Shown here: piece by piece, positions 1 to 10,356 of the stretch | How positions within the stretch are numbered: the first letter of the stretch is position 1 | Layout of the letters: the number at the start of each line of letters is the position of its first letter | DNA from: Pseudoips prasinana | Lineage: Eukaryota; Arthropoda; Insecta; Lepidoptera; Nolidae | DNA: 64,000 bases | Assembly (NCBI GenBank): GCA_951640165.1 | Contig: OX621242.1 | Span: 16,361,501 to 16,425,500, forward strand | Direction of reading: 5' to 3' | Notes under the pieces: model-generated | Told to the model about the DNA's origin: nothing | Seen by the model: only the letters and a program-made list of their open reading frames with translations | Databases searched by the model: none | Translations under genes and position numbers: made by a program

Positions 1-1
1 T

Positions 2-317
2 TTTTATAATCAAATTCATCTATAAATTTATTTAAAAAATTAGCATAGTACATTAACGGATTATACAAATAATTATTATATTTAAAATTAACAAATTGGA
101 CATTTGGAAAACATTGCACTAAAGAGTAAATACTATTATTTAATTTATTTTCGTTTAGAAATGGATTATACAGTACACTGGTAACCAATACTTTAACATT
201 ACTTAGTCTCTTTAAAAAGGAAGACAGTTCTACACACATTTTTATTGGATTAGTATCATTTGATCCAATACACAGCACAAGCCAATCGTCACTTTGCAAG
301 TTCTCCTCCTGTGTCCG
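2..317 (-). CDS. Partial ORF with SGNH/GDSL-like block, running off the left edge
   Basis: On the minus strand the frame is open for about 105 codons from a TGA at 318-320 to the window edge, with no start codon. The stretch DDWLVLCIGSNDTNP resembles block III (GxND) of SGNH/GDSL hydrolases, preceded by a hydrophobic strand as expected. It is followed by LKRLSNVKVLVTSVLYNPF, which fits the next strand. SGNH esterase-like domains occur in ORF1 of some insect CR1-type non-LTR retrotransposons and also in host esterases. The surrounding SINE and repeat sequence makes a transposon origin likelier. The catalytic Ser and Asp/His blocks would lie outside the visible part, so activity cannot be judged. 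Confidence 0.4.
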
Positions 318-340
318 TCAACTGTATGTTTCTAAAAGTA

Positions 341-412
341 ACTACCGCGCAATACAGGGTTTCATTACCACAGTGCGGGTTTTGTCTATGAAAAAATGAT
401 AATAAAAATAAA
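341..412 (+). repeat. SINE family A, 3' tail only
   Basis: The words 'acaggg', 'ccacagtgcggg' and 'gtctatgaaaaa' match the 3' end of the SINE-A copy at 25445-25620 ('acacaggg', 'cccagtgcgggcgatgtc'), followed by an A-rich tail. The tRNA-related head is missing, so this is a 5'-truncated copy. Confidence 0.6.
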
Positions 413-429
413 TTAGGGCACAGCGTTCA

Positions 430-690
430 TTTGCTCAAAGAGCAGCCCTACTGGGGAAGTACCTCCACCTTACAGAAGGCATTCCTTAATAATAACTTTA
501 TTAATTTTAATGTTGTGTTTCCTGCGTCGCCAGAGCTCATCAGGGTGGGGGGCAGGATCAACAACACTTGTTTGCTGACTCTTCGAATGCCGTCAACGCA
601 CCCGCGTGTCCTCTAGTGTTGCGAGTGTACATGGGCGGCGGTGATCACTTACCATCAGGTGACCCACTTGCACGTTTGTCGCCTTCTGAT
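430..690 (+). repeat. Probable retroposon 3' end ('gatcacttaccatcaggtgac' type)
   Basis: A moderately GC-rich stretch ends in 'ggcggtgatcacttaccat' followed by 'caggtgacccacttgcacg' and an AT-rich tail. This tail type recurs in lepidopteran genomes at non-LTR or SINE 3' ends (recalled, not searched). A degraded version ('gccgcttaccatgaggtagc') lies near 5075. The small ORF at 431-616 shows no protein family resemblance. Confidence 0.35.
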
Positions 691-700
691 ATAAAAAATC

Positions 701-2849
701 TCTTAAAATAACTCCTATAAAATAAATAGGGCATTCGTAGAAAGGTTAACTTACTGAAACTGCTTATAAGACAGACACTAATTATGCACACCGGGTGCAT
801 TATTGATCAACATGATCGTAACTTTTCCCTAAAGTGTTTCGCGCCAAAAGCAAATTAACACAAATAAAGATTGCGCTGTCCTTCTCATTAGCACTAAGTT
901 AGAAAAAAATACGATGATAATAACATTAATTTACTTGGTATTGTATCCGAACAAATGTTCAATATCATAAATACAACAGATTAGGAAGAGTACGTTTTAT
1001 TTAAACACGATACATAAGAAAGGTATTCATTGGGACATACAAGACGTTATGTACTTGACTATTGAACAATTAATCTTATCAGAAAACAAAAAAATTCAAT
1101 TATGCAATACCTACGTTGTAAGTAATTTCGGGCGTTAGTCAACAAACATCAATCACATTTTGAAACAAAAATAATATCTGAGCGATAGGTGAACCTATGA
1201 AAGCATACTGTTGATTAGACAAGGCACGTAGATAACTATATATTTTAAGAACGTGCGAGTCGAACTAATTATGCTAATATTTGTGTTCCGCCGACTATAT
1301 AAATGCGGTTAGATAACCTGTTTAGGGAATCGCCTCTGAGACTCTTGAAAGCGCCCTAACCAAACTAACAGCGTCTGACCAGAATACTGATTACTCCGCC
1401 CCTCGCTTAAATATTCAATGAAGATATAGGTAGCCTTTTGGTAACTTAATTATAATCAATATATTAATGAGAATTTTATCCATATTCAATTCAGATAGTC
1501 AAGTTAATTTTCGGCTCTCAAGAAGATTAGGAACTTAGGTACGTATTAATGAAATTCCTGCCATCAAATTATAGATATTTCGTTACGTGATAGGGATACT
1601 TGGGATAGAAATTTTTCGGATGGTTCCTCCATTAATCGGTGGGTTTGAGGTGTTTACTAATGCCACCAACGTTTCCGGATGGTTTACGTAATGACGCTCA
1701 TATAAAAGAATATCTACCGAATAAATGTTCTATACTTTTGTAGATACTTATGAAGTTAATGATATTGACGCTTGCTTCGTGATTATCATTATCGTGCGAT
1801 ATTATTGTTCTCATTTCATGTGATCTGTCGGCAGTGTAAATTGAATGGTCAAATTGAATTTCATAATTAATTGACTTACTATAATACTCAAACAGTTGCC
1901 TGTTATATCATAAAGTATTACGGTATTCATATACTCACTATACTGCCATAAGGGTAATAATTGTAGGAAATTAATTCCTTTCATGGATTTTAGATCCTAA
2001 AATCTAAATAATTTATTTTAAGGGACTAGTGCCTTCCTCTTACCACCACTGCAATTCCGGTAAGCCAGGACCAACAGTGACACACGATGTCTCACGGAAT
2101 AGCAAACTGTCTTGGATTCTGCAAAAAAAATCACAAAAAAGAAACAAGGAGTTGGAAAAATAATCTAACTAAGCCTGACCTAATTTACGAAAACTTTAAT
2201 TTTGAATGGTCACCAATGAATTCCACTTACCTGCTGATATACTTTTTGACCATAAACAATTATTTTTTATAAACAGAACGCAATTTAGTTTCATTTGGTT
2301 GTCTATGGGGCAGTTTGTTTTTTTATAGTTTTAAATATTTTCAATGAATAATGACTAAAAAGTTGTACAACTTGAATAGATTTTCAATGTTAGAATGTAG
2401 CTATACATACTTCTACGTTCCTATAATGGATGCTGCGGACTATTCTTACTATAATAGTGTTTTGTATTAGTTTAAGTTGAAACGAAACGTGTTTCGACAC
2501 CTAGTAACATATAACTGCAGCGTGCCTCTATGAACTGGCGGTTCTTTTTTTGCTGATATCCTGCCAAAATTTCTGCAATCGGTTCACGTTGTTGTGCACG
2601 CCACGTGAACTGGCCCATAGGATATCTTAGCCAAAATCCAGCAAAGAATTTTATAGAGAACATAAACTTTCAGACTGTTGTATTTTTCACATATACGACA
2701 ATCAGACTACCTGGGACCATGAACCTTATGTATAAAGACTGCTTCTTAAATTTTACCTCAAAGCGTTATATTATATATACATAGATAATCAATTATATAA
2801 AAATAATCTATAAGTATACATTTATAGACATACCTACTACATTTTAACA
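701..2849. other. No recognisable feature
   Basis: About 2.1 kb of AT-rich sequence. ORFs are short and show no familiar motif, and I see no inverted ends, tRNA-like boxes or tandem repeats. Confidence 0.5.
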
Positions 2850-3042
2850 TCCTACTAATATTATAAGTTTGTGTTTGAGACTATGAATGTATATATGTTT
2901 GTTAGTCTTTCATGCAAAAACTACGGAACGGATTTAGTTGAAACTTTGAAGTAATATAATAAGTATAGGTTATATATCCGAATAACGCATAGTTTATAAT
3001 TAATATAGTTTGTCGCGTGTGAAACCGCGGGAAAAAGCTAGT
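2850..3042 (+). mobile_element. Helitron-like non-autonomous element (LEP1 type)
   Basis: It starts with TCCTACTAATATTATAA and ends with a GC-rich hairpin-like 'gtgtgaaaccgcggg' followed by 'aaaaagctagt', with 'gcaaaaactacggaacgga' between. This start plus a CTAGT end after a short hairpin is the lepidopteran LEP1 Helitron arrangement. There is no target duplication and no coding capacity. Related copies lie at 27417, 28643, 37433 and 59600. Confidence 0.65.
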
Positions 3043-3139
3043 TCTAAATATACTAAGTGGCGCTAGTACTTAACTAACCAAAACCAAACCTCAAAAATTG
3101 TCGCCTCATTCAAAATACGCCAGCGGGTGGCGCTTATAC

Positions 3140-3336
3140 AGACATCGCCCGTACTGGTTAATCTAGTCCGTGTGTTGCGGGGTATTTTACAAACATATAA
3201 TAGACGGACACAAATTACATCCAGACTTAGAACAACTATTTATGGGTAACACAAATATTTGTCCGACGCGGGACTCCAACAAGCGACACAAAGCGGCGAG
3301 GCGACTGTCTTAGCCGCTGCGTCACACGTGTAGTCA
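3140..3336 (-). repeat. SINE family A copy
   Basis: On the minus strand it reads from a tRNA-like head (B-box-like 'ggagtcccgcg') through 'tttgtgttacccataaata', 'ctaagtctggatgtaattt' and 'gtccgtctattatatgttt' to the 'gtacgggcgatgtctg' tail. The body matches 6168-6356 and 25445-25620. Confidence 0.7.
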
Positions 3337-3387
3337 TGTGTACATGGTACGAAAAACATTTTTGCCAATAGATCTTTTTTTTTGTTT

Positions 3388-3735
3388 TTATAAGGCAGGG
3401 GGAATGCTAATGCATGCCACCCGCAAAAAGTGTCTGCGGGTGGGTATGTCGGACTCGCACCGACTAAACCTAACCTGCCGTGGACTTCTTCTGGCGCCTG
3501 ATACGGGGAGCCCCGGGAACGCGGGTATGCTGCTCCGGTGCCCCCCTTTTGCGCCGTGTCCCAGATGGTCGGGACACGCACCCGGGGAGAGCTGTGGGTT
3601 GCCCTCCCCATTTGCCGACTCCTGCCAGTACGGCACAGTGACTGCGCCACAAACAGTTCGCTGGCTTGCCGGGGCTGCTTGCACGTGGCGGCAGCAGAAG
3701 ACACTTCTCATACTGCCACCGCGACCCCGAGTTGC
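3388..3735 (+). repeat. GC-rich dispersed repeat X, longest copy
   Basis: A ~350 bp GC-rich island carries 'gccacccgcaaaaagtgtct', 'tgcgggtgggtatgtcggac' and 'ggcgcctgat'. Partial copies lie at 23142-23298, 34458-34705 and 63355-63480, with a scrap at 42960-42999. Both strands are open here for more than 120 codons, a side effect of base composition. Neither translation resembles a known protein. It could be part of a retroelement 5' region, but I cannot name it. Confidence 0.55.
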
Positions 3736-4360
3736 CAATAGATCTACGATCTTCAAGGTGAAATAGACCTTTGGAGATAAAGATATGTAATTAATAGTTA
3801 TGTACCTCAGCTGCCATAAGTACTGTGTAATTACTTATAGTCGTATAGGCTGTGTATAATAATATCTTAATAAATTACTGGACTTACACATAACACAATA
3901 GACCGTCTCTTTCTTAAAGATCCCAGCTCCGAGCCAAATCTTGTATCCACGTCTGTTGTGCGTTTACATGTAATTTGTCTTCTGATACGATCAATGTCTA
4001 TTGTTAACACATAAAAGCGTTTTATACTCGTTTGTTCGCGTACGCTTTTCACGCATGAATTGAACTTTCAAACTGATGAAACGCTAATTACTTAACATTT
4101 TGTTAGTTACAGGCGTCGCTCGTACCTATTTGTTTAAAAGTTGTCACTTGTGATGTGACGTTTTCGCGTAATGGCATTATTATGTGAAATTTGGATGAAA
4201 AGCTCATTGATGTGGTAAAATGTGGAGTTTAACATTTAACTGGTTCGTCGTTTACCGTCAGCCTAAAAAGCTTCACTGCTTCACATGCATTCATAATTAC
4301 GTAGAGATAGCATTGTTACTGTGGAAAGTAAGCATCTAAGTAATATTAGTATAATAATAT
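3736..4360. other. No recognisable feature
   Basis: AT-rich sequence with only short ORFs and no repeat that I could match elsewhere in the window. Confidence 0.45.
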
Positions 4361-4980
4361 CCTGGGACATTATTCACAAACCGCCATCTGATACCAAACT
4401 AAGCAGAGATATGGAAACCAGATAGCTGATATAGTACATATACTACTTTGCTTTTGTAAATACATGCTTATACAACATGTAACTTAATTAACGCACATCC
4501 TGAAAATAGTTTGTTCAGAATCGTTTAGAGTATCGATTTATATAATTTTTAATATAGGTAATTTATTATTTCAAAATGTAATTAAAACTATGGAAATTAT
4601 TTTCATATTAACCCTGTACAGTCAAAATAAATTGAAATGGACCGTAAGTCAAAGTAATAACACTTTTAAAATCGCAGATTTATTTGTATTCATACGAATT
4701 CTACCATTCAATACAAAATAAAGAAAAATAAACTTTATACCAAGAAACTAATTTAGTAAATAACACTGCATTTACATGTGAAATAAAAAAATCCGTGTAT
4801 GTATTATGATTACAACATAATATTCTAATTGGGGTGTTTGAGGGTGTGCGTTAATTACGTTACATGTTGTATAGATAATTACAAAGATTAAAGAGACACA
4901 AATATCTGTCCGGGTTGGGAATCGAACCCATGACCTGCGGCGTGAAGGCAAGTATATATCAACCACGCCAACCGACCCGA
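4361..4980 (-). repeat. SINE family B copy split by a MITE
   Basis: The tail half (4361-4472) has 'cctgggacattattcacaaa' and 'gcttttgtaaatacatgctt'. The head half (4870-4980) has 'tgggaatcgaacccatgacc' and 'caaccacgccaaccgacccg'. Together they match the continuous SINE-B copy at 55151-55412. The two halves join at the TA that flanks the inserted MITE. Confidence 0.7.
4473..4869. mobile_element. 397-bp MITE with ~30-bp inverted ends and TA duplication, inside SINE-B
   Basis: The left end CAACATGTAACTTAATTAAC and the right end, read inward, CAACATGTAACGTAATTAAC continue as matched inverted ends with only about two mismatches over some 28 bases. TA flanks both ends (4471-4472, 4870-4871), as in Tc1/mariner-type elements. 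There is no coding capacity. The insertion interrupts an older SINE-B copy. Confidence 0.75.
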
Positions 4981-5405
4981 CCGATTATGACAGAATAGAG
5001 TGTAAGTAATGGCATGTTAATTTATATTGGTTGCAACTAGAAAATGCAACTATTATCGACAAATCGTGTGCTGCCGCTTACCATGAGGTAGCCTGTATGC
5101 TCATTTGCGGAGTTGGTAGTGCAAAATATATTTATAGTTAATAGATATGTAGTAGCACTTAGTTTTTATTTACATCAGCCTCTTGAAAAGCAAGCAAACG
5201 AGCCGATGCCAAGCTAGCATTACTCACTCGTTGCTAGCCCATCCAACCTCAATGAGCTTCGGCAACCATCCCCACTCAAATTCACATAACAATAAGTAGC
5301 TCGGTTACGGTAAGGTCTTCTCCAGTTGGTCTGCTCTTTATGCCACAATCGACGTCACATCAGTCTATACACTTGTACTACGAAAACTGATCTTACTGCC
5401 TACGT
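4981..5405. other. Mostly unrecognised; degraded retroposon tail near 5070-5112
   Basis: The words 'gccgcttaccatgaggtagc' and 'tgtatgctcatttgcgg' resemble the tail type at 640-690. The remainder shows nothing identifiable. Confidence 0.35.
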
Positions 5406-5826
5406 AAAAAAATATTTAATTAATAAAAAACCCAACTGCGTAAATAATGAACCAAACTACGTACATAGACAAAGAACTGAAAAGAAAAAAACAAGCACAT
5501 AGATGGCTGGTGGTCTAAAATTATATAATGTACTATTGAAGAAAATAAAATATATTCTAATAATGGAACACAACAACTGAACAGTCGGGATCCATTAGTC
5601 GTCAGCCAATCTAATTTGTCAATGGATCCCGACTGTTCAGTTGTTATGTTCCATTATTAGAATATATTTTATTTTCTTCAATAGTATTCATTCAATAGTA
5701 CATTATATAATTTTAGACCACCAGCCATCTATGTGCTTGTTTTTTTCTTTTCAGTTCTTTGTCTATGTACGTAGTTTGGTTCATTATTTACGCAGTTGGG
5801 TTTTTTACTAATTAAATATTTTTTTT
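5406..5826. repeat. Foldback: ~190-bp inverted arms around a 24-nt loop
   Basis: The left arm (5406-5596) and right arm (5621-5826) are near-perfect inverted copies, with 'ggatccatt' and 'aatggatcc' facing each other across the loop. The right arm has an extra ~14 bases ('tattcattcaatag', around 5690), which repeats its own neighbourhood. There are no ORFs and no obvious target duplication. It could be a foldback or MITE-type element or a de novo inverted duplication. Confidence 0.85.
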
Positions 5827-5899
5827 ATTTTGTACTTTTTAGTTATGAGTTCCTAGCTAGTTTCAAAAATAAGTTAACTACATTATATATACATTATAT

Positions 5900-5967
5900 A
5901 AAATATTAAAAAAAAATTAAGAACAAAAATTATAATTTTTGTTCTTAATTTTTTTTTTAATATTTTT
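5900..5967. repeat. AT-rich palindrome
   Basis: The halves 'attaagaacaaaaatt' and 'aatttttgttcttaat' face each other across a single base and extend outward through A/T runs. Only 75 bp separates it from the large foldback. Confidence 0.8.
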
Positions 5968-6167
5968 ATCATTCATTATCTAGATTTAGTTATTAAATAT
6001 TATTCATTCATTTATTTATTTCACTTAAAATAGAGTACAGTGGTGGTCTTACTATTAGGTTAGTCTCATCAATTTTACTCATAAACAGCATGCGAAATTT
6101 GTGATTGTTATATGTCAAATTTTACACAAATAATATAATTAATTAAATAAATCACAGTTTTTTTAAG

Positions 6168-6356
6168 AGAACCCCTGCACTATGGAATCTAATCCCTGTG
6201 TTGCAGGGTACTTAACAACATATAATAGACGGACACAAATTACATCCAGACTCAGAACAACTATTTATGGGTCACACAAGTAGTTGTCCGGCGCGGGACT
6301 CGAACCCGCGACACGAAGTGGCAACGCGATTGCCTTAGCCGTTGCGCCTCACGTAC
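6168..6356 (-). repeat. SINE family A copy, inserted in an RT pseudogene
   Basis: On the minus strand the tRNA-like head contains 'cgggttcgagtcccgcgcc' (B box), followed by the family body. Its head begins where the reverse-transcriptase reading frame of the next feature stops making sense. The SINE therefore sits in, and truncates, that older element. Confidence 0.75.
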
Positions 6357-6873
6357 AGTAAAAAAATTGATTTGATTAAATAGAATGATTTTTCTAGGAG
6401 CCACAGCCTGAGTTGGTTTTTGAACTTTGCCGCTGAAAAATGTCTAATATTTTGCGGCAAAGCATTAAACACTTTCACACATACAGCATAGGAACTTTTT
6501 TGAAATAGTGTTGTATTAGTTATCATGTTGCGAGGAAAAACATCTTTAGCTCTAGTAAATACTGTGGCTGCGTTTTCACAAATACACCAATTTGAAAAAT
6601 GTACAAACACACTAGTCATAATTTTTAGTCCTTTTAACAATGATTTACATGAGACAAACGGAGGAGTACCTGTAGTTGCTTTAACGCATTTTTTGCAATA
6701 GAAATGCTTTCGATTTATCTGTTGAATTGCCCCATAGATATGCCATCAATATCAATTGGTAATAAGGCTGTTTTGCGAAGTCGTGACAAAACGTTTACAA
6801 ACCTATTCATTGTGATGCATATTTGATCAATGTGCAATTTCCAGTCACAATAACGATCAACTGTTATTAGTCC
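6335..6873 (-). pseudogene. Non-LTR reverse transcriptase, thumb/C-terminal part (split copy)
   Basis: This is the downstream half of an RT ORF whose upstream half lies at 11027-11345. Reading minus from 6873 the frame gives GLITVDRYCDWKLHIDQI and then FVNVLSRLRK, the 'FLGL..D..L.W..HI' region that follows the catalytic palm in CR1/Jockey-like elements. After stops and shifts it ends in VKVFNALPQNIRHFSAAKFK and LRLWLLEKSFYLI, the typical 'K.FN.LP..I' C-terminus. The stop at 6335 is supplied by the adjoining SINE-A. The halves are separated by the long-TIR transposon. It is clearly dead; the clade is uncertain. Confidence 0.75.
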
Positions 6874-6896
6874 GATTAATCGGACTAATAACAGTT
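6859..6896. repeat. Perfect 38-bp palindrome at the left junction of the nested transposon
   Basis: The halves 6859-6877 and 6878-6896 are exact reverse complements with no loop. The left half through 6873 is bona fide RT sequence, coding GLITV on the minus strand. The right half is therefore the inverted copy. Confidence 0.9.
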
Positions 6897-6913
6897 ACCC
6901 AGTAAATATAGTA

Positions 6914-6957
6914 ACCCTCCTTTGAGTCATTCCTTAAGGAATGACTCAAAGGAGGGT
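6914..6957. repeat. Perfect 44-bp palindrome centred on TTAA
   Basis: 'ACCCTCCTTTGAGTCATTCC' is followed by TTAA and then its exact reverse complement, ending two bases before the long inverted repeat begins. The equivalent position at the right end of the transposon has no such palindrome. Confidence 0.9.
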
Positions 6958-6958
6958 A

Positions 6959-7241
6959 TAGAGTGCGTGAGCGGGAACCTAAGGGATATTTTCAGAAACT
7001 TGTTAAGAGTACTTAGAAGGACAACATACTAAAAGTCCTGATGTCTAGGAGGTAAGGCGGAGGGAGTAGGGGGGAGGGGGACAAAGACTTCAATTTTAGG
7101 TTTTTTGCTAATATTTTTAAAAAGGTGCGTTTTAGCAAAAAATATTCTAAGATAAAATTAAAGCTTACAAAATTCACTATAACTTTTATCTCATATACTT
7201 TATCATATTTCCATTCGTTTATGTGCTACACGCTCCAGAAA
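6959..7241 (+). repeat. Left terminal inverted repeat of the nested transposon
   Basis: It matches 10730-10999 in inverse orientation, at roughly 80% identity by eye, from TAGAGTGCGTGAGCGGGAAC through 'catactaaaagtcctgatgt' and 'cgttttagcaaaaaat' to 'gctccagaaa'. Confidence 0.85.
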
Positions 7242-7358
7242 TATAGAAAATTTAAGTTATTCAGCGGAACTCTTACAGATGCCTTGAGAAGTTTAGGAGA
7301 CCTGATATACTTCTGGAGGGAGGTGTGCTGGATGGAGTGAAGGCCGTCATGGCCCACA

Positions 7359-7397
7359 TTAGTCCCGATGAGGACCATTGGTCTTCATCGGGACTAA
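7359..7397. repeat. 18-bp hairpin with 3-nt loop
   Basis: 'ttagtcccgatgaggacc' and 'ggtcttcatcgggactaa' pair with one mismatch. It lies just inside the left inverted repeat of the nested transposon, in sequence that is otherwise unrecognised. Confidence 0.8.
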
Positions 7398-7709
7398 GTG
7401 CGGAAACCAAACCCAATAGCATATTAGTGGGAACAAGATGATGATGAGTTATTCAGCGTGATGACCATTACCTGATGCCCGATATATCTCTAAATTTATT
7501 TTAACATAAGCTGGGAGTACCTCCACGAGGTAAGGGCGGTAACAGTAAGATATCGCGTTTTTTTGTAACAGCAGATAACTGACCTTAGGCGGGAAAAACA
7601 TCATGAAGATTGTTTTTCGCTCAATGCTCACTGTAGGAAACGCAACCTTACTGGCTAAAACTGAAAAATGACGATGAATTAATGAATGACAAAAAATGAG
7701 ATGCAATAG

Positions 7710-7937
7710 CATGGATATGAACACATCCTCTTCTTACACTCATTTACCGGCTACGATACAACATCAGCAACGTTTAGAAGAAGCAAGGTGGGTTTCTGTA
7801 AATTGTATTTAAATTCGGAAATTATTCAGGAAGCAGCAAAGATTTTTACAACCCAAGCTCTAGTCATAGTGATGTTGCAGAATCTGGGAAGGTGTGCTTC
7901 CTGAAATGGTATGGGACACCAGCAAAAGTGACCCTTC
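7710..7937 (+). pseudogene. TGCD-motif region of a transposon-borne ORF
   Basis: From about 7722 the plus strand reads HILFLHSFTGYDTTSATF, then RRSKVGF. This closely resembles the 'HAFTGCDTTSAFF..GK' motif I associate with repeat-borne ORFs of insects and cnidarians (memory, not a search); the Cys is Tyr here. After a frame change it reads DFYNPSSSHSDVAESGKVCF and LKWYGTPAKV, matching the 'F..P.S....I..AGE...L.LYG' stretch of the same proteins. The sequence is cut at 7938 by the nested RTE copy. The protein's function is unknown. Two frames and in-frame stops show it is dead. Confidence 0.55.
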
Positions 7938-10340
7938 TCAATGTAATTCTTCAAGAGGGTTTTATCGCCCTTTTTGAAGAAGAGCACCCCTGTGCCATGC
8001 TTGTGGCGTTTGACATTCTAGTATGACGGAGTTAAATAACTTCTGAAGGGCCCGTAGGATTGGTGTACCACCCGCCTTCAGAAGCTCTGCCGTAACTCCA
8101 TCATCACCAGGCGCCTTGTTGTTCTTAAGCTGTTCGAGAGCCATTCTAATCTCGCACAGGCTGACGTCCGGGATGTCGTCGGTAAGTGTTGGGTTAGTCG
8201 TGCTCTGGGATCTGAGGCACAACTATCGACAGGTGACTGGGTTTTCGTATACAGCTGTCCGTAGAACCTCTCGATGTCTCCCAGCAACTCAGGTCTAGAC
8301 GTGACGATTCTCCCATCCTCAGTCTTCAGCTTCGTCAGTTGGCTCTGTCCAACAGACAGTTCTCTTGCAAACACTTTAGAGCCTTTGTTCCGCTCTATAG
8401 CTTCTTTAATACAATTTGTATTAAATTGACGCGTGTCGCGAGTAAGACTTTAAGATCTGTCTGTTGAGCTGCTGGTATCTGGTAGCATCATCAGAGGATG
8501 TCAGAACCATTTTCCGTCTTTCGTCCATAAGCTGCAGGGTATGGTCAGAGATCTTTTTGGTTCTGTTTGTACGGTGGGCCTTGAAGACCTTAGACCCAGC
8601 CGTATGGACAGCTTCTGAGCCTGTCGTGGTATGAGTCTACTTCCTCGCAATCTGCTAGGCATTCAAAACGGTTTTGCAGTTCGAGCTGAAAGGGTTCAGG
8701 GTTTTGGATGTAGATGGGTAAAGGTCGGAGCAAAACTCTACAACAAACTACCAGACCGCATAAAAGACGTAGAAAATATCTATATTTTCACGAGAAAATT
8801 AAAAAGCTTCCTCATACAAAAAAGCTACTATTCAATAAATGAGTATTTGAATGATAAATCATTATAAAAAACAAAAATACTTTTGACATCTTTAAATCGT
8901 TACTATATAATAAATAATAATACGCGCAAATGCAATTAGTAAATAATATGAATAACACAATTTCTTTTTTCTCTTTTCTTATAATTATACGTGACTTACA
9001 TAACATTAACTCATGACCTGACTTCACACATCATGACAATTATTTATAACTGTACCTACTATACTACCTACCATAAATGTTTAAAATGACAAATTACAAT
9101 GTAAAAATATTGCTGTACCCTAGCAGGGTTCATGTTTGGTACTGTACCTACTCTATTGTTAAGACCTATGTAAACCCATGAATGCAATAAATAAATTGAA
9201 ATTGAGAAATTGGAGCGTAGACTTTATCAGTCGGAACCTCTGGAGCTTGACATTTAGGTTCAATGAGCTTCTCACCAGTCGGTGATAGCTTCCGGTTTTA
9301 ACCGTATTGATTACTGAGACGTCATTGAACATCTGTCTACTCGTCGACAAGATAAAGTCTATCTCGTTTCTTTTTAACATCGGGGCTTACCCAGGTCCAT
9401 TTGCGGTTTTCCGGCTTCTTGAAAGAGGAGTTCATCATAAAGAGTCCCTCCTTCTCCATAAAGTCGGCCAACATTTGGCCCCGGGGATTCCGGTCTCCAG
9501 TTACAAATTGCCCCACTCTCAGCTCATCCCCGAATCGTTTAACCAGCTTCGCGTTAAAGTCCCCCATGACCACAGTGAAATAAGAGTTCGAGGTATGTAT
9601 GGCTCTAGAAATATCCTCATACATGACCTCAACCTCATCGTCGAAGTGCGTATAAGGTACGCAACCCTAGTCGACACACTCCCGATTTTCACTATGTTGT
9701 GGACGAGGGACTTGTGTACTATGAACCTAACACCACCTTGGGACAGTTGGTCGCCCTCCCGGAAATAGAGCAGATTCCCGGATTTCAGGATTATAGTGTC
9801 TCTCTTCGAACGTCAGATAATCCTATTATGTCCCAATGTAACCTGCTCAATTCCTGCTCCAGTTCGGTTATCTTCTCGTCGGTCCGCAGTGTGCGTGTGT
9901 TGTATGTTGCCAGGGCCAGAGGTCGTAGGTTTTGGTAACGCGGAATCTGCCGGGGATTCTTAGCACCCCCTGCCCTGCCGTAACCACGGCTGTTACCACG
10001 GCTGGGAATAGCAGGGCTAGCGGGGACTGGGGGCCGCGGTTTAATTGTGTCCTTCATTTGAGGGGATCTGCCATAATAGCCACGCTTGGCAAACAGGTTG
10101 GCAATCGCAGTAAGGTAGACATTGGTACTCATGAGAACGCTGCTACCCATTCTCTGGTATATATTCCCTCGGGACGACTTCTAGGTCCCCCCGCGGGATG
10201 AGAGGGGGTGGCGATATTCTCTAGGCCGTCACCACACAGCCACTAAGAGAGTAGCTAAATATAATTCCTGAAGCACATATCACCAAGTGCAGCAGTGGCT
10301 CGGGAATGAGCTGCTCCCTCAAGAGTGGGGGTGGAAAAAT
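7938..10340 (-). pseudogene. Truncated RTE-type retrotransposon copy (endonuclease and start of RT)
   Basis: It is colinear with the plus-strand RTE element at 45190-48352. Minus from 10340 come a 5' leader ~95 bases longer than in that copy, the PRPPVPASPAIPSRGN leader peptide, endonuclease segments (LATYNTRTL, VVMGDFNAKL), then NNKAPGDDGVTAELLKAGG and LFFKKGDKTLLKNY of the RT. The 3' part (RT palm, thumb and tail) is missing from 7938, which is unusual for a retroposon and implies a later deletion. Many frameshifts are present. It is interrupted at 8702-9211 by another non-LTR fragment. Confidence 0.85.
8702..9211 (+). mobile_element. 5'-truncated non-LTR retrotransposon 3' end inside the RTE copy
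   Basis: The plus strand codes VKVGAKLYNKLPDRIKDVEN and KSFLIQKSYYSINEYL and stops at 8867. This is the C-terminal 'K.YN.LP..IK' end of a CR1/Jockey-like RT. About 340 bases of 3' UTR follow, ending 'caataaataaattgaaattg'. Comparison with the sister RTE copy at 46270-46330 shows that about 19 bases of RTE were lost at the insertion point. Confidence 0.75.
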
Positions 10341-10356
10341 TTATGGTGATATCTAG

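Noticed and set aside
3240..3766. Four overlapping ORFs of 60-154 codons on both strands
   Set aside because: They share one GC-rich repeat X copy; openness on both strands is compositional and no motif is present in any frame.
6935..6936. TTAA at the centre of a palindrome as a piggyBac target
   Set aside because: The TTAA is at a symmetry centre and is not duplicated at both ends; the right end has none.
9307..10201. Plus-strand ORFs up to 153 codons
   Set aside because: Antisense shadows of the minus-strand RTE copy.
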